A stretch of DNA of 64,000 nt from Flectonema sp. DT1601 (Eukaryota; Euglenozoa; Diplonemea; Diplonemida; Diplonemidae), in assembly GCA_964019425.1 (NCBI GenBank), contig OZ025797.1:1338277-1402276 (forward strand), written 5' to 3'. Made by a program: the position numbers and the translations under genes. The notes below the pieces were generated by a model, which was given only the letters and a program-made list of their open reading frames with translations, was not told the DNA's origin and made no database searches. Shown here piece by piece: positions 1-9,608 of the stretch (position 1 is its first letter; each line of letters begins with the position of its first letter).

Positions 1-1023
1 AGGATAGAATGCCAGCGAGTCTTCTGTGAGTGTGTTGGGGAAAATGAAACTTGCGAAGTGATGGAATCGTGTGCGGGTAAGATGTACAAATGTATCGACA
101 CGTGGAAGGGGTTCACTCCAGAGTGCTCAACGTACATGGGATGTGTTAGAGATAACAGAAATATATACGTCGACTGGAAATCCTGCATCAGAAGTATGGC
201 ACCGACCACGTCGTGTGACGTTGTTTCAATGTGCGGAGGGACCATATTGGCTGGAGAGAAACCAGTTCCACGGCAGTTGGAATTTGCTATTCTGATGGTC
301 CTCGCAATTGGTTTGACATCAGCCGTGTGGTTGCTATCGAGGAGAAGTAGGATGGCCATAACTCACCACACCAGAGGAAGACTTAGGGTAGCTTTCTCAC
401 CACCTTCACATCCGCAATCTGCTGAAGAAACACCTCCACCGCCACCAATAATTGTCGCTGATCAGATATTTTCATGTTGTTGCTGCCGTTCAACTTCAGG
501 TGGTGATCTGGTTCACTCGATTGTGATTCCATGCGGATGTGGTTTGTGTTTGAAGTGTTCCCCTTCGACGGATAAGCCGATGAAAGTCTGCCCGTCGTGT
601 GGAGATGACGGAGAAGGAGGTGTCTCAATGCAGATTACATTATTAAGTGACCTGATGGCTTCTAGAATGAATAATTCAGAGTTTGGGAGTTGCGAAGACC
701 TTGACGATGCCTGTCGTATCCTTCCAAACAGACCTTCTTCAAGAGATTGTGTTGTTTGTTTTGATGCTCCAACATCAGTAGCGTTCCTCCCATGTAAACA
801 TCTGGCTTCATGTCATCCCTGTGCGCTTAAGATATGTAATGGGAAAGCAGAGTGTCACATATGTCGTGAGCCAATAGTGGCGTCGATTGAGTTGTCGGCA
901 CTCGCTTCTCGGGAAGTTGCGAACCCACTTTGTAGTTCTCCAGCTTCTCCAACTTCACCAATTTCAATTGATGTTCTCATTGAAGAAGAAGTGGTGGCTG
1001 AGAATAATAAGTCTTTGGATTGA
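1..1023 (+). CDS. membrane-anchored protein with two cytoplasmic RING-type fingers (5' partial)
   Basis: The frame is open from the first base, so the start lies upstream of the window; the first in-frame ATG seen is at 61. Numbering from base 58, residues 1-70 are a cysteine-rich, probably extracellular segment. Residues 74-94 are one hydrophobic membrane helix, followed by a basic stop-transfer patch (SRRSR). The cytoplasmic part has a proline run near 125-130, a first zinc-binding cluster at about 140-181 (CCCC...CGCGLCLKC...CPSC), and a C-terminal C3HC4 RING at about 231-270 (CVVC...PCKH...CHPC...CHIC). The RING spacing is that of E3 ubiquitin ligases of the IAP/MGRN type. Inference: a type I membrane E3 ligase that may sense something outside or in the lumen and ubiquitinate on the cytosolic side. 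The first finger is atypical and may not bind E2. The membrane-plus-RING architecture is clear; substrate and ligand are unknown. Confidence 0.8.
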   Translation, partial: RIECQRVFCECVGENETCEVMESCAGKMYKCIDTWKGFTPECSTYMGCVRDNRNIYVDWKSCIRSMAPTTSCDVVSMCGGTILAGEKPVPRQLEFAILMVLAIGLTSAVWLLSRRSRMAITHHTRGRLRVAFSPPSHPQSAEETPPPPPIIVADQIFSCCCCRSTSGGDLVHSIVIPCGCGLCLKCSPSTDKPMKVCPSCGDDGEGGVSMQITLLSDLMASRMNNSEFGSCEDLDDACRILPNRPSSRDCVVCFDAPTSVAFLPCKHLASCHPCALKICNGKAECHICREPIVASIELSALASREVANPLCSSPASPTSPISIDVLIEEEVVAENNKSLD

Positions 1024-2010
1024 ATGACTTCATCAGAAGTTCTACAGACTGCTATTACTTTAATCCCCACCTCTATCCCGTAGTGAAACAAATAAATGGT
1101 GTGCAGCATCCTTATTCTTCTGAAGGGACTTGCGATCTGCCTACCGAAGGGACAGAGAGAGATACAGCGATTCATCATAGCGTAACTCCAACACGCACTC
1201 TTGTTCAATACTGAATCTGACTGTCATGGTCATTATTTATTTTGTGTTTTTATTCTTTTTGTTGTTACAATTTGTTATCAAAAATACTCCGGAAAGTTTT
1301 TTGATTGCACCTGTGATCACCTGTGTTCGTGTTTCTAGTTAGCTTCTAATAAAAATATAAGTTTTGTTTATTTTTTAAGGATCTTTTTTTTCTTCCTTCC
1401 GTTGCTGTACTATTCCGATTGTGGGGATTTTATTTGTCCAAAATTGGAAATCTGTCGGAGTTGTCTCCTCCGATGGATTGCAGATCGTCGTTTTTCAGAA
1501 CAAAAGAAATGTACCGAGAACTATCTGACTGTTGTTCTCAGCCGCATCTCAAACTATTAAAAAAGAGCACAGAAAATGTAATCACGGAGTTCAGCAACAA
1601 ACTGTACTTGTACATTAATTGCTTTCGATTGTTTACATAAGAAGTGTTTTGTTTGTCTTTCCTGAAGAGATATTCCCAAAATGGACTTTGGTCAGTTTTG
1701 AATAAAAAAAATGGAGTACCTTTTCCGTTTTCCCCCTTTTTTTTTTCTTCTTTTTTCAGTATTTTGTAATCGGTTTTCTGGTTTTTGTGCGTTTCTTCAT
1801 TGCTGTTGCTTTTGAGGTTTTCTTAGACTTCGGTAGTTGTACCAATTTAGTGACTTTCTGAGGGGGCTGAAATTCGTGTTCAGCAGCAACACAACTGCGA
1901 GGAGGAGTTTGACGTTGCAGAAATGATTCTCTGAATTACTTCGTTTTGTTTCAACAAATCTTATTAAATCAGGTCTGCTAACAAATAATAATAATAATAA
2001 TAATAATAAT
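1024..2010. other. intergenic spacer, AT-rich
   Basis: No convincing gene. It holds the presumed 3' UTR of the RING gene, with AATAAA-like signals near 1,090 and 1,347, long T runs (1,736-1,760), and the 5' leader of the next gene. Short open frames here have no recognisable domain and low-complexity composition. Confidence 0.6.
1984..2010 (+). repeat. (AAT)9 microsatellite abutting a start codon
   Basis: Nine uninterrupted AAT triplets end directly against the ATG at 2011. They form the last 27 bases of the 5' leader of the copper transporter gene. Length variation here could change the leader without touching the protein. Confidence 0.9.
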
Positions 2011-3468
2011 ATGAAAATCGCTTTCCTGTTGTCGATAGTCGCTGTGTCCTCAGCGGGTGATTGTTCTCAGTACCATTCTGCTGCAGCCTGCAATGAATGT
2101 AAGGAAATGAACGGAATGTGTGTGCAGGTTGTCGACCCCTGCGCAAGTAAAACTGATTGCGGGTCTTCACCAGAATGTCATCTTATGGGAGGAGGATGTA
2201 TGTCGAATAACAGTCCTTGTCATGGTCAACAAGATTGTTTAAGTTGTATATGGGATGCTGGTGTTTGCAAATCAAATAATGAAATCTGTTCCTCTGCCAC
2301 AACCGAAGCAACCTGTTTGAGTTGTCACAAACCGGGGACGATGTGTATGTCAAAATCTGATCCCTGCAATGGAATGACGTGCATAAACATGGCTGGCTGT
2401 ACTCTCGATAATGGAGTCTGCAAGCAAGTAACTGATCCGTGCATGTCTGCTAAGTATTGTGGAGACTGCTCCTGGAACAGTAATTTCGGAGGGTCCTGTC
2501 AAGTGAAGCCGCAGTCACTCTCATCATGCTCTGGAAATAATGAACTTCACTGCAGAGATTGTGAGATGTCAAACAACAAGTGCAGTAGTAAGAAGGATCC
2601 TTGTACAGGTATGGAACACCACTGCGCGATGATGTCACCAGTCGGAATGTGCAAAATGGAAAACTCTATTTGTGTTCTCGCGGCAGATCCTTGCGAGTCG
2701 TCAGGTCACTGCGGCAGCTGTTCGTGGGAGAGCTCTACGAGAGTTTGTGTTACAACTGACTCACATGTAACAGATAGCTGTTCATTAAATAAAAAAGAAG
2801 GAACTTGTTTATCCTGTCATCAGATGTCAGGTATTTGTATGTCTAATACTGACTCTTGTAATGGAATGGAATCTCACTGCAGTTCGATGGCAAACTGCGA
2901 AATGAAAAACGGAAGGTGTACAATGATTAGTGACCCGTGTGAAGCATCAACGTACTGTGGTGGGTGCACATGGAAAGAAGGAAAGTGTGAGAAATCTACC
3001 GGACATACAACAACAGCGCATGTCGACCACTCACAACACTTCAGTAAGTCTGGTCAGATGGTGATGACGTTCTTCGATTCTCATGATGTCGTTTTGTTGT
3101 GGAAAGAAATTGACATCACCAGCAAGGGACACTACACTCTCGCCATCTTGATTGTGTTCTTCCTTTCGATGTTTGTTATGTTGTTAAAGGATTACGTATC
3201 CCATCACAACGATCATCACTTAGCCATCAGAATGGTACTCATGTTGGTTGCGATAACTTTAAGTAATTTAGTGATGTTGATTGTGATGATTATGAACGTT
3301 GGTCTTTTTATTTCCGTAATGTTCGGATCTACTATCGGATTTGGTATCGTTGAGTATAAGAAGATAAGAGAAAAAAGAAGAATTGGAGAAAAGGATGTCG
3401 AGTGCGGATCAAAAGCCCAAACACAACCCGCTGAAGCTGACGGGCATACAGAATGTCATTACCCTTGA
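2011..3468 (+). CDS. Ctr-family copper transporter with a long cysteine-rich ectodomain
   Basis: 485 aa from an ATG with a clear signal peptide (about 1-15, cleavage near SSAG). Residues 18-330 are cysteine-rich repeats with recurring DPC, CxxC and CxSC elements, about 40-50 residues per repeat. Residues 340-365 are a His/Met stretch (HVDHSQHF, then MVM-TFF) that matches the pre-TM1 copper-binding region of Ctr proteins. Three helices follow at about 374-392, 408-428 and 430-448. TM2 has the family MxxxM motif (M422, M426) and TM3 has GxxxG (G439, G443). Known: Ctr proteins trimerise and import Cu(I) across the plasma or vacuolar membrane. Inference: the ectodomain captures copper or protects the pore. 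Typical Ctr proteins are 150-250 aa, so this one is about twice as long because of the ectodomain. By cysteines alone it could be mistaken for a variant surface protein, but the C-terminal motifs decide. Confidence 0.85.
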   Translation: MKIAFLLSIVAVSSAGDCSQYHSAAACNECKEMNGMCVQVVDPCASKTDCGSSPECHLMGGGCMSNNSPCHGQQDCLSCIWDAGVCKSNNEICSSATTEATCLSCHKPGTMCMSKSDPCNGMTCINMAGCTLDNGVCKQVTDPCMSAKYCGDCSWNSNFGGSCQVKPQSLSSCSGNNELHCRDCEMSNNKCSSKKDPCTGMEHHCAMMSPVGMCKMENSICVLAADPCESSGHCGSCSWESSTRVCVTTDSHVTDSCSLNKKEGTCLSCHQMSGICMSNTDSCNGMESHCSSMANCEMKNGRCTMISDPCEASTYCGGCTWKEGKCEKSTGHTTTAHVDHSQHFSKSGQMVMTFFDSHDVVLLWKEIDITSKGHYTLAILIVFFLSMFVMLLKDYVSHHNDHHLAIRMVLMLVAITLSNLVMLIVMIMNVGLFISVMFGSTIGFGIVEYKKIREKRRIGEKDVECGSKAQTQPAEADGHTECHYP

Positions 3469-5081
3469 CTTGTTCTCTTTAGAAGAAGCCTTGGAGGTCG
3501 GAAAAAAAAGATTTTCCTTTTTTGTGTTTTTTTATTATTTGTCAAACAATTAAACATCCTCTTCGATTCTTAAATACGATTACCCTACTTTATGCTCGCC
3601 TGATATTTTCAATTTTGGTTGGCGATTTGTTTCTTAATGTAAGGGGGTGTGGCAGCGTCCTGCCCAATCCCAGCATACCTTTTTTTTATTTTTAGTAGAA
3701 ATTTTATGAGACAATTTTATGGAAATAAAAAAAAGATAATGTCAATCTTTTTAACGTCTGCCCTCTTCCCTTCTCATCCCCCTCTCGTCAACTATAACAA
3801 ATATTGTATTGTAGTCATTAATAAGTGATGCTTGTGATTGCAATTCGATTATTGTTGTCTCGTTGATTTTATTAACCCAACTCGTCAATTAAAAAAACAG
3901 TTGTGAAAGCATCTCTAATTATTAGTTTTCTTTTCTTTTCTTTTTCCCTTTTGAAGACAATAGTCTTAAAACAGATTCAATACCTAGAATAGGATCAGGT
4001 TTATTCTTGTTTCCTATGCCAGGTGTGGATAAACCTGAGAGTGTGAACAGTCTCTGATTTACGTCGGTTATTGTATGTGTTTTCATGAAAGGTTTTTACT
4101 TTTTCCCATTTTATATTTTTTTCATATTCATTCTCAGAAGAAAAGAGTTGATGTTTTGTTTACTTTATGGAATTTCGTTTTTTTTTTATTCTGGTCACGC
4201 ACAAAAAAAAAGAAAGCGTGTATGAATTTTCGATGGCGGTGTGGCCATTCAACATTAACTGTTGCGTGTAACGCGTGCAGAAATGTGTCTCGGTGAATGC
4301 ACCTGAATCTGAAGACCCACGTTGTGATTATGAGAACCAACGTCGGTACCAACTGATAGGTCCCGTTGGGATAGTATTGCTGTTTTCGGAGGGGGGCTAT
4401 TAATTTCTGCTGAAATGTTGTAGCAGCCAATCAGCAAACACACAAATTTCCTTTTTGTTTTTTTTATAATATTTATGTTATTCGTCCCTCCCTTTAAACA
4501 ACTGATTGATACATATTAAATAATAATAACATTACATCATCTAAGGAATGATGAAACCATGAGAACCAGCGAGGGCTGGTCCCTACGGTGAATTTTCTTC
4601 TCGTTGGCCGATTTTCCCACGATCACCTCCACAAGCAAACAACAACAAAATTATAAATAAATAGAAAACCCTGACTTCCCCCTTCTAAACCAATCTCCTC
4701 TTTCTCGAACGCAATTACTCGCAATATTTTGACCGGTCGATATGCTGTTTTAATCCACAAGCACTTCACTTCTTCTTTTTTACTGTAATGAGTTCGAGAA
4801 GCCGTCTGGTGATTGATACCTCTAATTGCCGTTGGTTGTGTATTTTTCCTTTTTTAAGATGCGAAAGAAATTCTTCCAATTTTTGGGAAGAATTTCGTAT
4901 CTGCGTCCTGCCCCACTCAGGGGATTTGATGAATTTGTTTTGGTTTTCTTTTTTTAATATAAATATAGCGCCTTGACAATTCGCCTTCGGTGAATCTGTT
5001 GTTTGCATTTGCAATTTCTCGATATATACGAAAAGTTCTGTTAATTTGTTATTATTTATCTTCTGCTCAGATGTGATAATA
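3469..5081. other. intergenic spacer, 1.6 kb
   Basis: AT-rich with long poly-T and poly-A runs and no supported gene. Short open frames on both strands overlap and consist mainly of Phe/Lys runs from those tracts. One compact hairpin is visible at 4,565-4,580 (ACCAGC, loop GAGG, GCTGGT). A pyrimidine-rich stretch ending in CAG at 5,070 lies 11 bases before the next ATG. Confidence 0.6.
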
Positions 5082-6170
5082 ATGCTTCGTGGTAAGGCAA
5101 GAGGCCCTCGATTTCGTCTTTCGGGATGGAAAGCTGGGATTACAATAATATCATTGTTGTTACTAATGTATCCATTGTTGATGTTCGTTAGTAGTCGAGA
5201 GTGTGACTTGCGAAGATTAGTTCTCAGAAGATGGGAAGAAAACCTGCAGCTGAGTGTGATTCAGGCGTATAATCAAACTGAAGTGAGTGACTACAAACAC
5301 ATCAACCCACTTTTAAAAATTAAAAACACGGCGAGGAAGAAGAAGAGAAAATCAGCAGCCTGGAGTAGCTCACCAAAACTAACGACACCTTTCAACTCAA
5401 CGCTGTGGACTTTTAATAATGCGATTCCCGAAGAGACACTTTCAATGTGGGATGGACAGTCTTCGTGTAGTGGCCCGCATTCTATTCTTTCTAATAAGTT
5501 TCCCATCGGAAAATACAGCGGAGTGTTGCTTCCGTTTCTCCACAGCAACTTCTCTCAAGCGCTTGTCGGAAGGCATGCTGCTCAGCACATCAAACTCGCT
5601 CTGAACTTTTTGTTGATATTCTCACGTTCGGATTCAATGAAGATTGGGTTTAATTCTCTCGCTGCTGGTGCCAGTGTGAATCATTTACACTTCCAATTCT
5701 GGTCAATTCCTATCAAGTTACCTGTCGAATTGGCGAAATGTGAAAGGATTTGGAATAATAAAGGTGTCTTTTTTTTTCGTTCCTACCATCTCATACCTTC
5801 CTTCGTCCTGAGGTTTGCACCTTCACTTGTAAGTCACGCTGCTTCTTTAATCTCTCCAGTTGTTAGTTGGCTGACGAATAATAACATTCCTTTTAATTTA
5901 TTAATGGCCCAGGATTTCGATGTCCCAACCAGTCGATCAATTGGATTGTATTTGATGCCGCGACAACCAACTTCATCGTCGTCAATGATTGCGTCTGTAC
6001 TTCCGCCTGGGTTTCCGGAAATATCTGGTCTTGTTATCGCTACTGACAGTGAGACATTTGAACAACTGAGTAGTGAACTTGTCATCAGCCACTACAAGGC
6101 AGAGCTTGCCCAGCCAAAGGAAGTGTTGCGGAGCATTTTTAAAGAATTTGACAAAGTGCGGACTTTCTGA
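5082..6170 (+). CDS. GDP-hexose phosphorylase-like (VTC2/GDPGP1 family) protein with N-terminal membrane anchor
   Basis: 362 aa from the ATG at 5,082, the first ATG in frame; an upstream ATG at 5,071 meets a stop at once. Residues 18-37 are a strong hydrophobic segment after a basic N-terminus, so it is likely a signal anchor. Around residues 189-207 the sequence GFNSLAAGASVNHLHFQFW carries the family signature, with the HLHFQ core (H201, H203, Q205) that replaces the HIT triad in GDP-L-galactose and GDP-D-glucose phosphorylases. Known: these enzymes phosphorolyse GDP-hexose to hexose-1-phosphate plus GDP, for ascorbate synthesis in plants and for repair of mis-formed GDP-glucose in animals. 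Family members are normally soluble and cytosolic, so the anchor is odd. A basic low-complexity patch (RKKKRK, about 86-91) follows it. The catalytic core match is good; the precise substrate is not decided by the sequence. Confidence 0.7.
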   Translation: MLRGKARGPRFRLSGWKAGITIISLLLLMYPLLMFVSSRECDLRRLVLRRWEENLQLSVIQAYNQTEVSDYKHINPLLKIKNTARKKKRKSAAWSSSPKLTTPFNSTLWTFNNAIPEETLSMWDGQSSCSGPHSILSNKFPIGKYSGVLLPFLHSNFSQALVGRHAAQHIKLALNFLLIFSRSDSMKIGFNSLAAGASVNHLHFQFWSIPIKLPVELAKCERIWNNKGVFFFRSYHLIPSFVLRFAPSLVSHAASLISPVVSWLTNNNIPFNLLMAQDFDVPTSRSIGLYLMPRQPTSSSSMIASVLPPGFPEISGLVIATDSETFEQLSSELVISHYKAELAQPKEVLRSIFKEFDKVRTF

Positions 6171-6597
6171 GGTTAACATTTGGGATCCTCGCTGGGCCTC
6201 AGATATTTAATGGCGCACTTCGTATTTGTTTCATTTTTCGTTCCGCCAATCCGTGAAGGAACTACATCAATATTCAGACACCAGTGAAGGAGTCCCTGGA
6301 ATCAGGTCTGCTTTGGGCTGGAAAGCTAGATCACTTTTTTATTCACCCCCAGTAAGTACTCAAATAATGCAGCTTTTTGTGACCTACCCGCACCACTGTG
6401 TTAGCTACTGCTGTTACTGATTCCCTTGTGAGAGACGTTCTAGCGACTGGTGGGATGTTGATCCGAAGCTGAACTCTCGTTCACTGGTGATGCCTTTGTA
6501 CGATTTCTCTTCACGTTCAACCAGCTTGGGGTGACTGCGGCATAGTTTAGTTTATGGCAGATGTAACTTTATCTTTATTTTTCAGATTTCAACAGCC
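6171..6597 (+). other. spacer and probable 5' leader with an intron
   Basis: No gene is supported here. A consensus donor GTAAGT at 6,352 and a pyrimidine tract plus CAG ending at 6,585 frame a 234-bp candidate intron in the leader of the LVIVD gene, whose ATG lies 12 bases further. The alternative is that the acceptor receives a trans-spliced leader. Confidence 0.45.
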
Positions 6598-8196
6598 ATG
6601 CACACAATGAAGAGTACGTTGATCTACGCAGCCGCAGCATTCACTCTGACTAGTGCAACGTTTTCAGAAATATCCAGCACCACATTTGTTGGAGAAGGAA
6701 AACAAATTTTCGGATCAACGTACTCAATTGGTCAAGTAAAGCACACGAGTGTTATATCCGCAGGGACTGGAGGGAATGTGGTAGTAGAGGCTGTGTTTCC
6801 ATCACAGAATCCAGTGACAAAAGACTTGTCGTTGGTTATGACTCACGGAGCAACTGAGATATTTGATCATTATCAGAAGGGAATCTTTAGTTTTGCCTGT
6901 CAAGGTGCCGCAGGTGTGCAAGCACACGTGAGAAACCCCCCGTCAATCAGGACCAGTGGACACTACCAAATGCCTGCTGGTCAAGAGTGCCGGTCAATTT
7001 TCTTATCTTACGCAATGATGAGTGGAATTAGACAAGCGATACTCTACATGGGTGGAACCCACTTCTCGTGTATTCAGTGGTCGAGTCTGAGCCAACCTAT
7101 TTTTCAGGGAGACGTGTTCCTTAACGGCAGGGTAGCTCAAAAGGTTGTATCTCTGCATCTTGACTACTCTTTTGTATCCTGTGGAACAGACGGTCTTGTT
7201 GTTATTTCACACTCTGATGTCAGTAATCCAACCATTGTTAGTGAGTTGGGTCCATCTCAAGGATTGAATTGTGACTTCAGAGACATAATTGTTAAAGACG
7301 ACCGACTGATCATAGCAAACGGAGCTCACGGAATTAGGATTTACGATATAACTAACCCGTCTACACCGGTACTTGTTGGTGACTATGCAGGTTTTCATCA
7401 CGCACCGATCACTTCGGTATTAGTTCCGGCCAGACCAAATGACATTTCTAATTACCGTCTTGTCGCTGCAGCACCAGGAGATAGATTATACATAATGGAT
7501 TACAACACACTTGCGATTATTGAAGACGATGTGCAATTCTCTGATGTTGAAAAACTTGCGTCCAACAACGCTCAGACAAATAGCAACTTTCCATCTCACA
7601 ATGGTCGTCTTCGCTTCTCTGCTATCGGTGGAAATACTTTCAAGAACATCCTGTGGGATAATACCGTTATTGTTCCTCCAGTACCTGCAGGTTGTGATCC
7701 TGTTAAGGTATCTGGTGTTGTTGTATCTGGTCAGGTGGCAGGCAAGACCATGCCTTTGAATGGCGGAGTTACTCTCGAAGAAATCCCAAACTTTCTTGTT
7801 GGTTCAGAGCTTTATGCCCCAACTCTACCTGTTGCTTCTTCTACTGATATTGTATTAGAATGCTGTGGGAGTTCTACGTGTGAATTCTTCATCACTGTAT
7901 TCAGATGTGCTCATTGTCCATCATCAACATCTGACCTCCCAGGTATTCTGTTGTCTGGATTGTGGGAAGCTGGATCTTGTTCACCAAAGTTTAGTGTGAA
8001 CTCTGGAACTGAATTATTTGGAATGGTCTCTTTTCACAAACAGCTTCAACCTGGTGAAGTACTTCCTCTTCCACCAACTGCTTTGGATACTCGTTTCATG
8101 GCCATCTTCAAACTTGATTCGGTAACTCAACCATGGTGTCCTGCAGCTGGTACTTCATTTGTTGGTGCTCAGCCGCCATGCACCTGTCCGCAGTAA
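6598..8196 (+). CDS. secreted LVIVD-repeat beta-propeller protein
   Basis: 532 aa, starting at ATG 6,598 or at the second ATG at 6,607. Residues 1-21 form a signal peptide (hydrophobic IYAAAAFTLTSA). Two clear LVIVD-type repeats are seen at about 199-219 (GLVVISHSDVSNPTIVSELG) and 245-263 (GIRIYDITNPSTPVLVGDY), with weaker repeats around them. This is the motif of the bacterial and protist LVIVD family, predicted to be beta-propellers at the cell surface. The C-terminal half (about 370-532) is cysteine-containing with no motif I recognise, and it ends in CTCPQ with no membrane helix or GPI-like tail. Role unknown; a secreted binding or adhesion protein is the likely class. It is the last unique gene before the tandem array. 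Confidence 0.7.
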   Translation: MHTMKSTLIYAAAAFTLTSATFSEISSTTFVGEGKQIFGSTYSIGQVKHTSVISAGTGGNVVVEAVFPSQNPVTKDLSLVMTHGATEIFDHYQKGIFSFACQGAAGVQAHVRNPPSIRTSGHYQMPAGQECRSIFLSYAMMSGIRQAILYMGGTHFSCIQWSSLSQPIFQGDVFLNGRVAQKVVSLHLDYSFVSCGTDGLVVISHSDVSNPTIVSELGPSQGLNCDFRDIIVKDDRLIIANGAHGIRIYDITNPSTPVLVGDYAGFHHAPITSVLVPARPNDISNYRLVAAAPGDRLYIMDYNTLAIIEDDVQFSDVEKLASNNAQTNSNFPSHNGRLRFSAIGGNTFKNILWDNTVIVPPVPAGCDPVKVSGVVVSGQVAGKTMPLNGGVTLEEIPNFLVGSELYAPTLPVASSTDIVLECCGSSTCEFFITVFRCAHCPSSTSDLPGILLSGLWEAGSCSPKFSVNSGTELFGMVSFHKQLQPGEVLPLPPTALDTRFMAIFKLDSVTQPWCPAAGTSFVGAQPPCTCPQ

Positions 8197-8684
8197 GCAT
8201 GAATCATTTTGAAATAGCTTTTGTTATTTTCTTAGTTTTAGAAGAATAACATGATTTCAATTAGAATTATATCCGATCTGGTGTTTTGGAATTTTGAAAA
8301 AAATCCTCAAATTCACCTTTTTTTGTTGCCTTTTTCATCACCCCCTTTGCCTTCCGCAGCAATCTTGTCAGTTGTCTGTGCATAACGCTGCGCCAAGGAG
8401 GGAGGCTTTTCATTTTATTTTTTTTAAATTAAATTTTAACCACTACTAAAACACAGTTGACAGCAGATAGTGATCGTTGGGATTCTGTTGTCAAACAGAC
8501 AAAGTAAACTTCACCAGCTGCCGTCTTTTCCTCAACAGTGAAAAAGACAAAGTTTGTAGAAAATTTTATTGTCTGTGCCAGTTTTTAAATCTGTCCTCAC
8601 CGTTTTATATAAATGGTGCTCACTGTGAGTATCATATTTGAGTTGTTGTTCTTTTACTTTTTTTACATTCAAGTTATTCTACGA
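8197..8684. other. spacer between the host genes and the tandem array
   Basis: 3' UTR of the LVIVD gene, then AT-rich sequence without a supported gene. A TATATAAA element lies at about 8,605-8,612, roughly 75 bases before the array begins. It is outside the repeated unit, so it could only serve the first copy. Confidence 0.5.
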
Positions 8685-9354
8685 TATTATTCCTTACTTG
8701 GCCTATTCCATCGTCAGTCATTGCCCCCGCGTCATAGAACACCGGGTAGCCTGTCGTATGTGGTTGTATCTGAGAAAGGGATTTTTCAAGGAGTACAAAT
8801 TCCTTAGTTTTTCTTCCTCTCTTCTGGTAGCAATGCAAAATTTCTTTTTGCTTCTTTAGCTATTGCAGTTGCAACACTGACCTCAAAACAGTAGTGTTAG
8901 TTAGTTACAACACACAGTTAACATTATTTCAAATGCAGACATCAGTAATGGGAAAATATTGTTATCGCTCGAAAAGTATGATAAGCAGAAATCGTGTTAG
9001 AGGGGAAGACATTATAGAAACTCTTAATACATTCTAGTCTCTCGCGTGGTTAACCCAAGGCTTCAGGGGCCTCTGTCCAGTTAAAGTCACAAACTTTCAT
9101 GTCGGTTTTCAGTCACTGCTGGTGTTAAAGATAAGTGCTGCTACAGGGCACTCAACCTGTAGTACGTGGCCCCCGAATCCCCATATTCGACAGCACATAT
9201 GGGATTTTTTATCGATAGCAACTGTTGATTTCTTATATTGCAACCTGGTTTGGCCGAACCCTATTCTCGTTTTTGCCAGTTTCAAGTTGCTTTCTATTTT
9301 ATATTAGTATCAAGTTACCCCCAACACAGCTCTTATCGCTAAGCAAGTAGTAAA

Positions 9355-9560
9355 ATGGCTAGCAGAGTGAACTCGAAGAACGAGGAGTCCCATGGGAAGG
9401 TGAATGACCATGTGCTGCATGCCAGAAGAAAGGGTGATGGTGTACGATCGCAAGGTCCAATGCCAAGGACAGACACTACAACTATGCAGACGGTGTTTAG
9501 ATGCTTGCTGGAGTTGCCTATTAGTGATCTTGCTTATGTCATTTATCATTTCTTCCACAG
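9355..9560 (+). other. candidate first exon (9,355-9,399) and leader intron of array gene, copy 1
   Basis: An ATG at 9,355 opens 15 codons that end at AAG before a GTGAAT donor (9,400). A pyrimidine stretch and CCACAG end at 9,560. Removing this 161-bp segment places the 15 codons in frame with ATG 9,609 through 16 more codons, which would add 31 residues. The diverged relative at 53,363 also has a CAG shortly before its ATG but no matching upstream exon, so this may be only a 5'-UTR intron. The same layout recurs in every unit. Confidence 0.4.
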
Positions 9561-9608
9561 AAAACAATCCCATCCCTCCCCAAAACAACAACAACACCAC
9601 AAAAACAA

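Noticed and set aside
2011-3000. Giardia-type variant surface protein
   Set aside because: CxxC repeats suggested it, but the C-terminus has three helices with MxxxM and GxxxG, which are Ctr signatures, and no CRGKA-like tail.
4075-4443. Overlapping small frames on both strands in the 1.6-kb spacer
   Set aside because: Composition follows poly-T and poly-A runs; the two strands are open over the same bases and neither has a domain.
8613-8859. Small frames crossing the left edge of the array
   Set aside because: They begin in unique sequence and run into the repeated unit, where other units do not keep the frame; chance frames.
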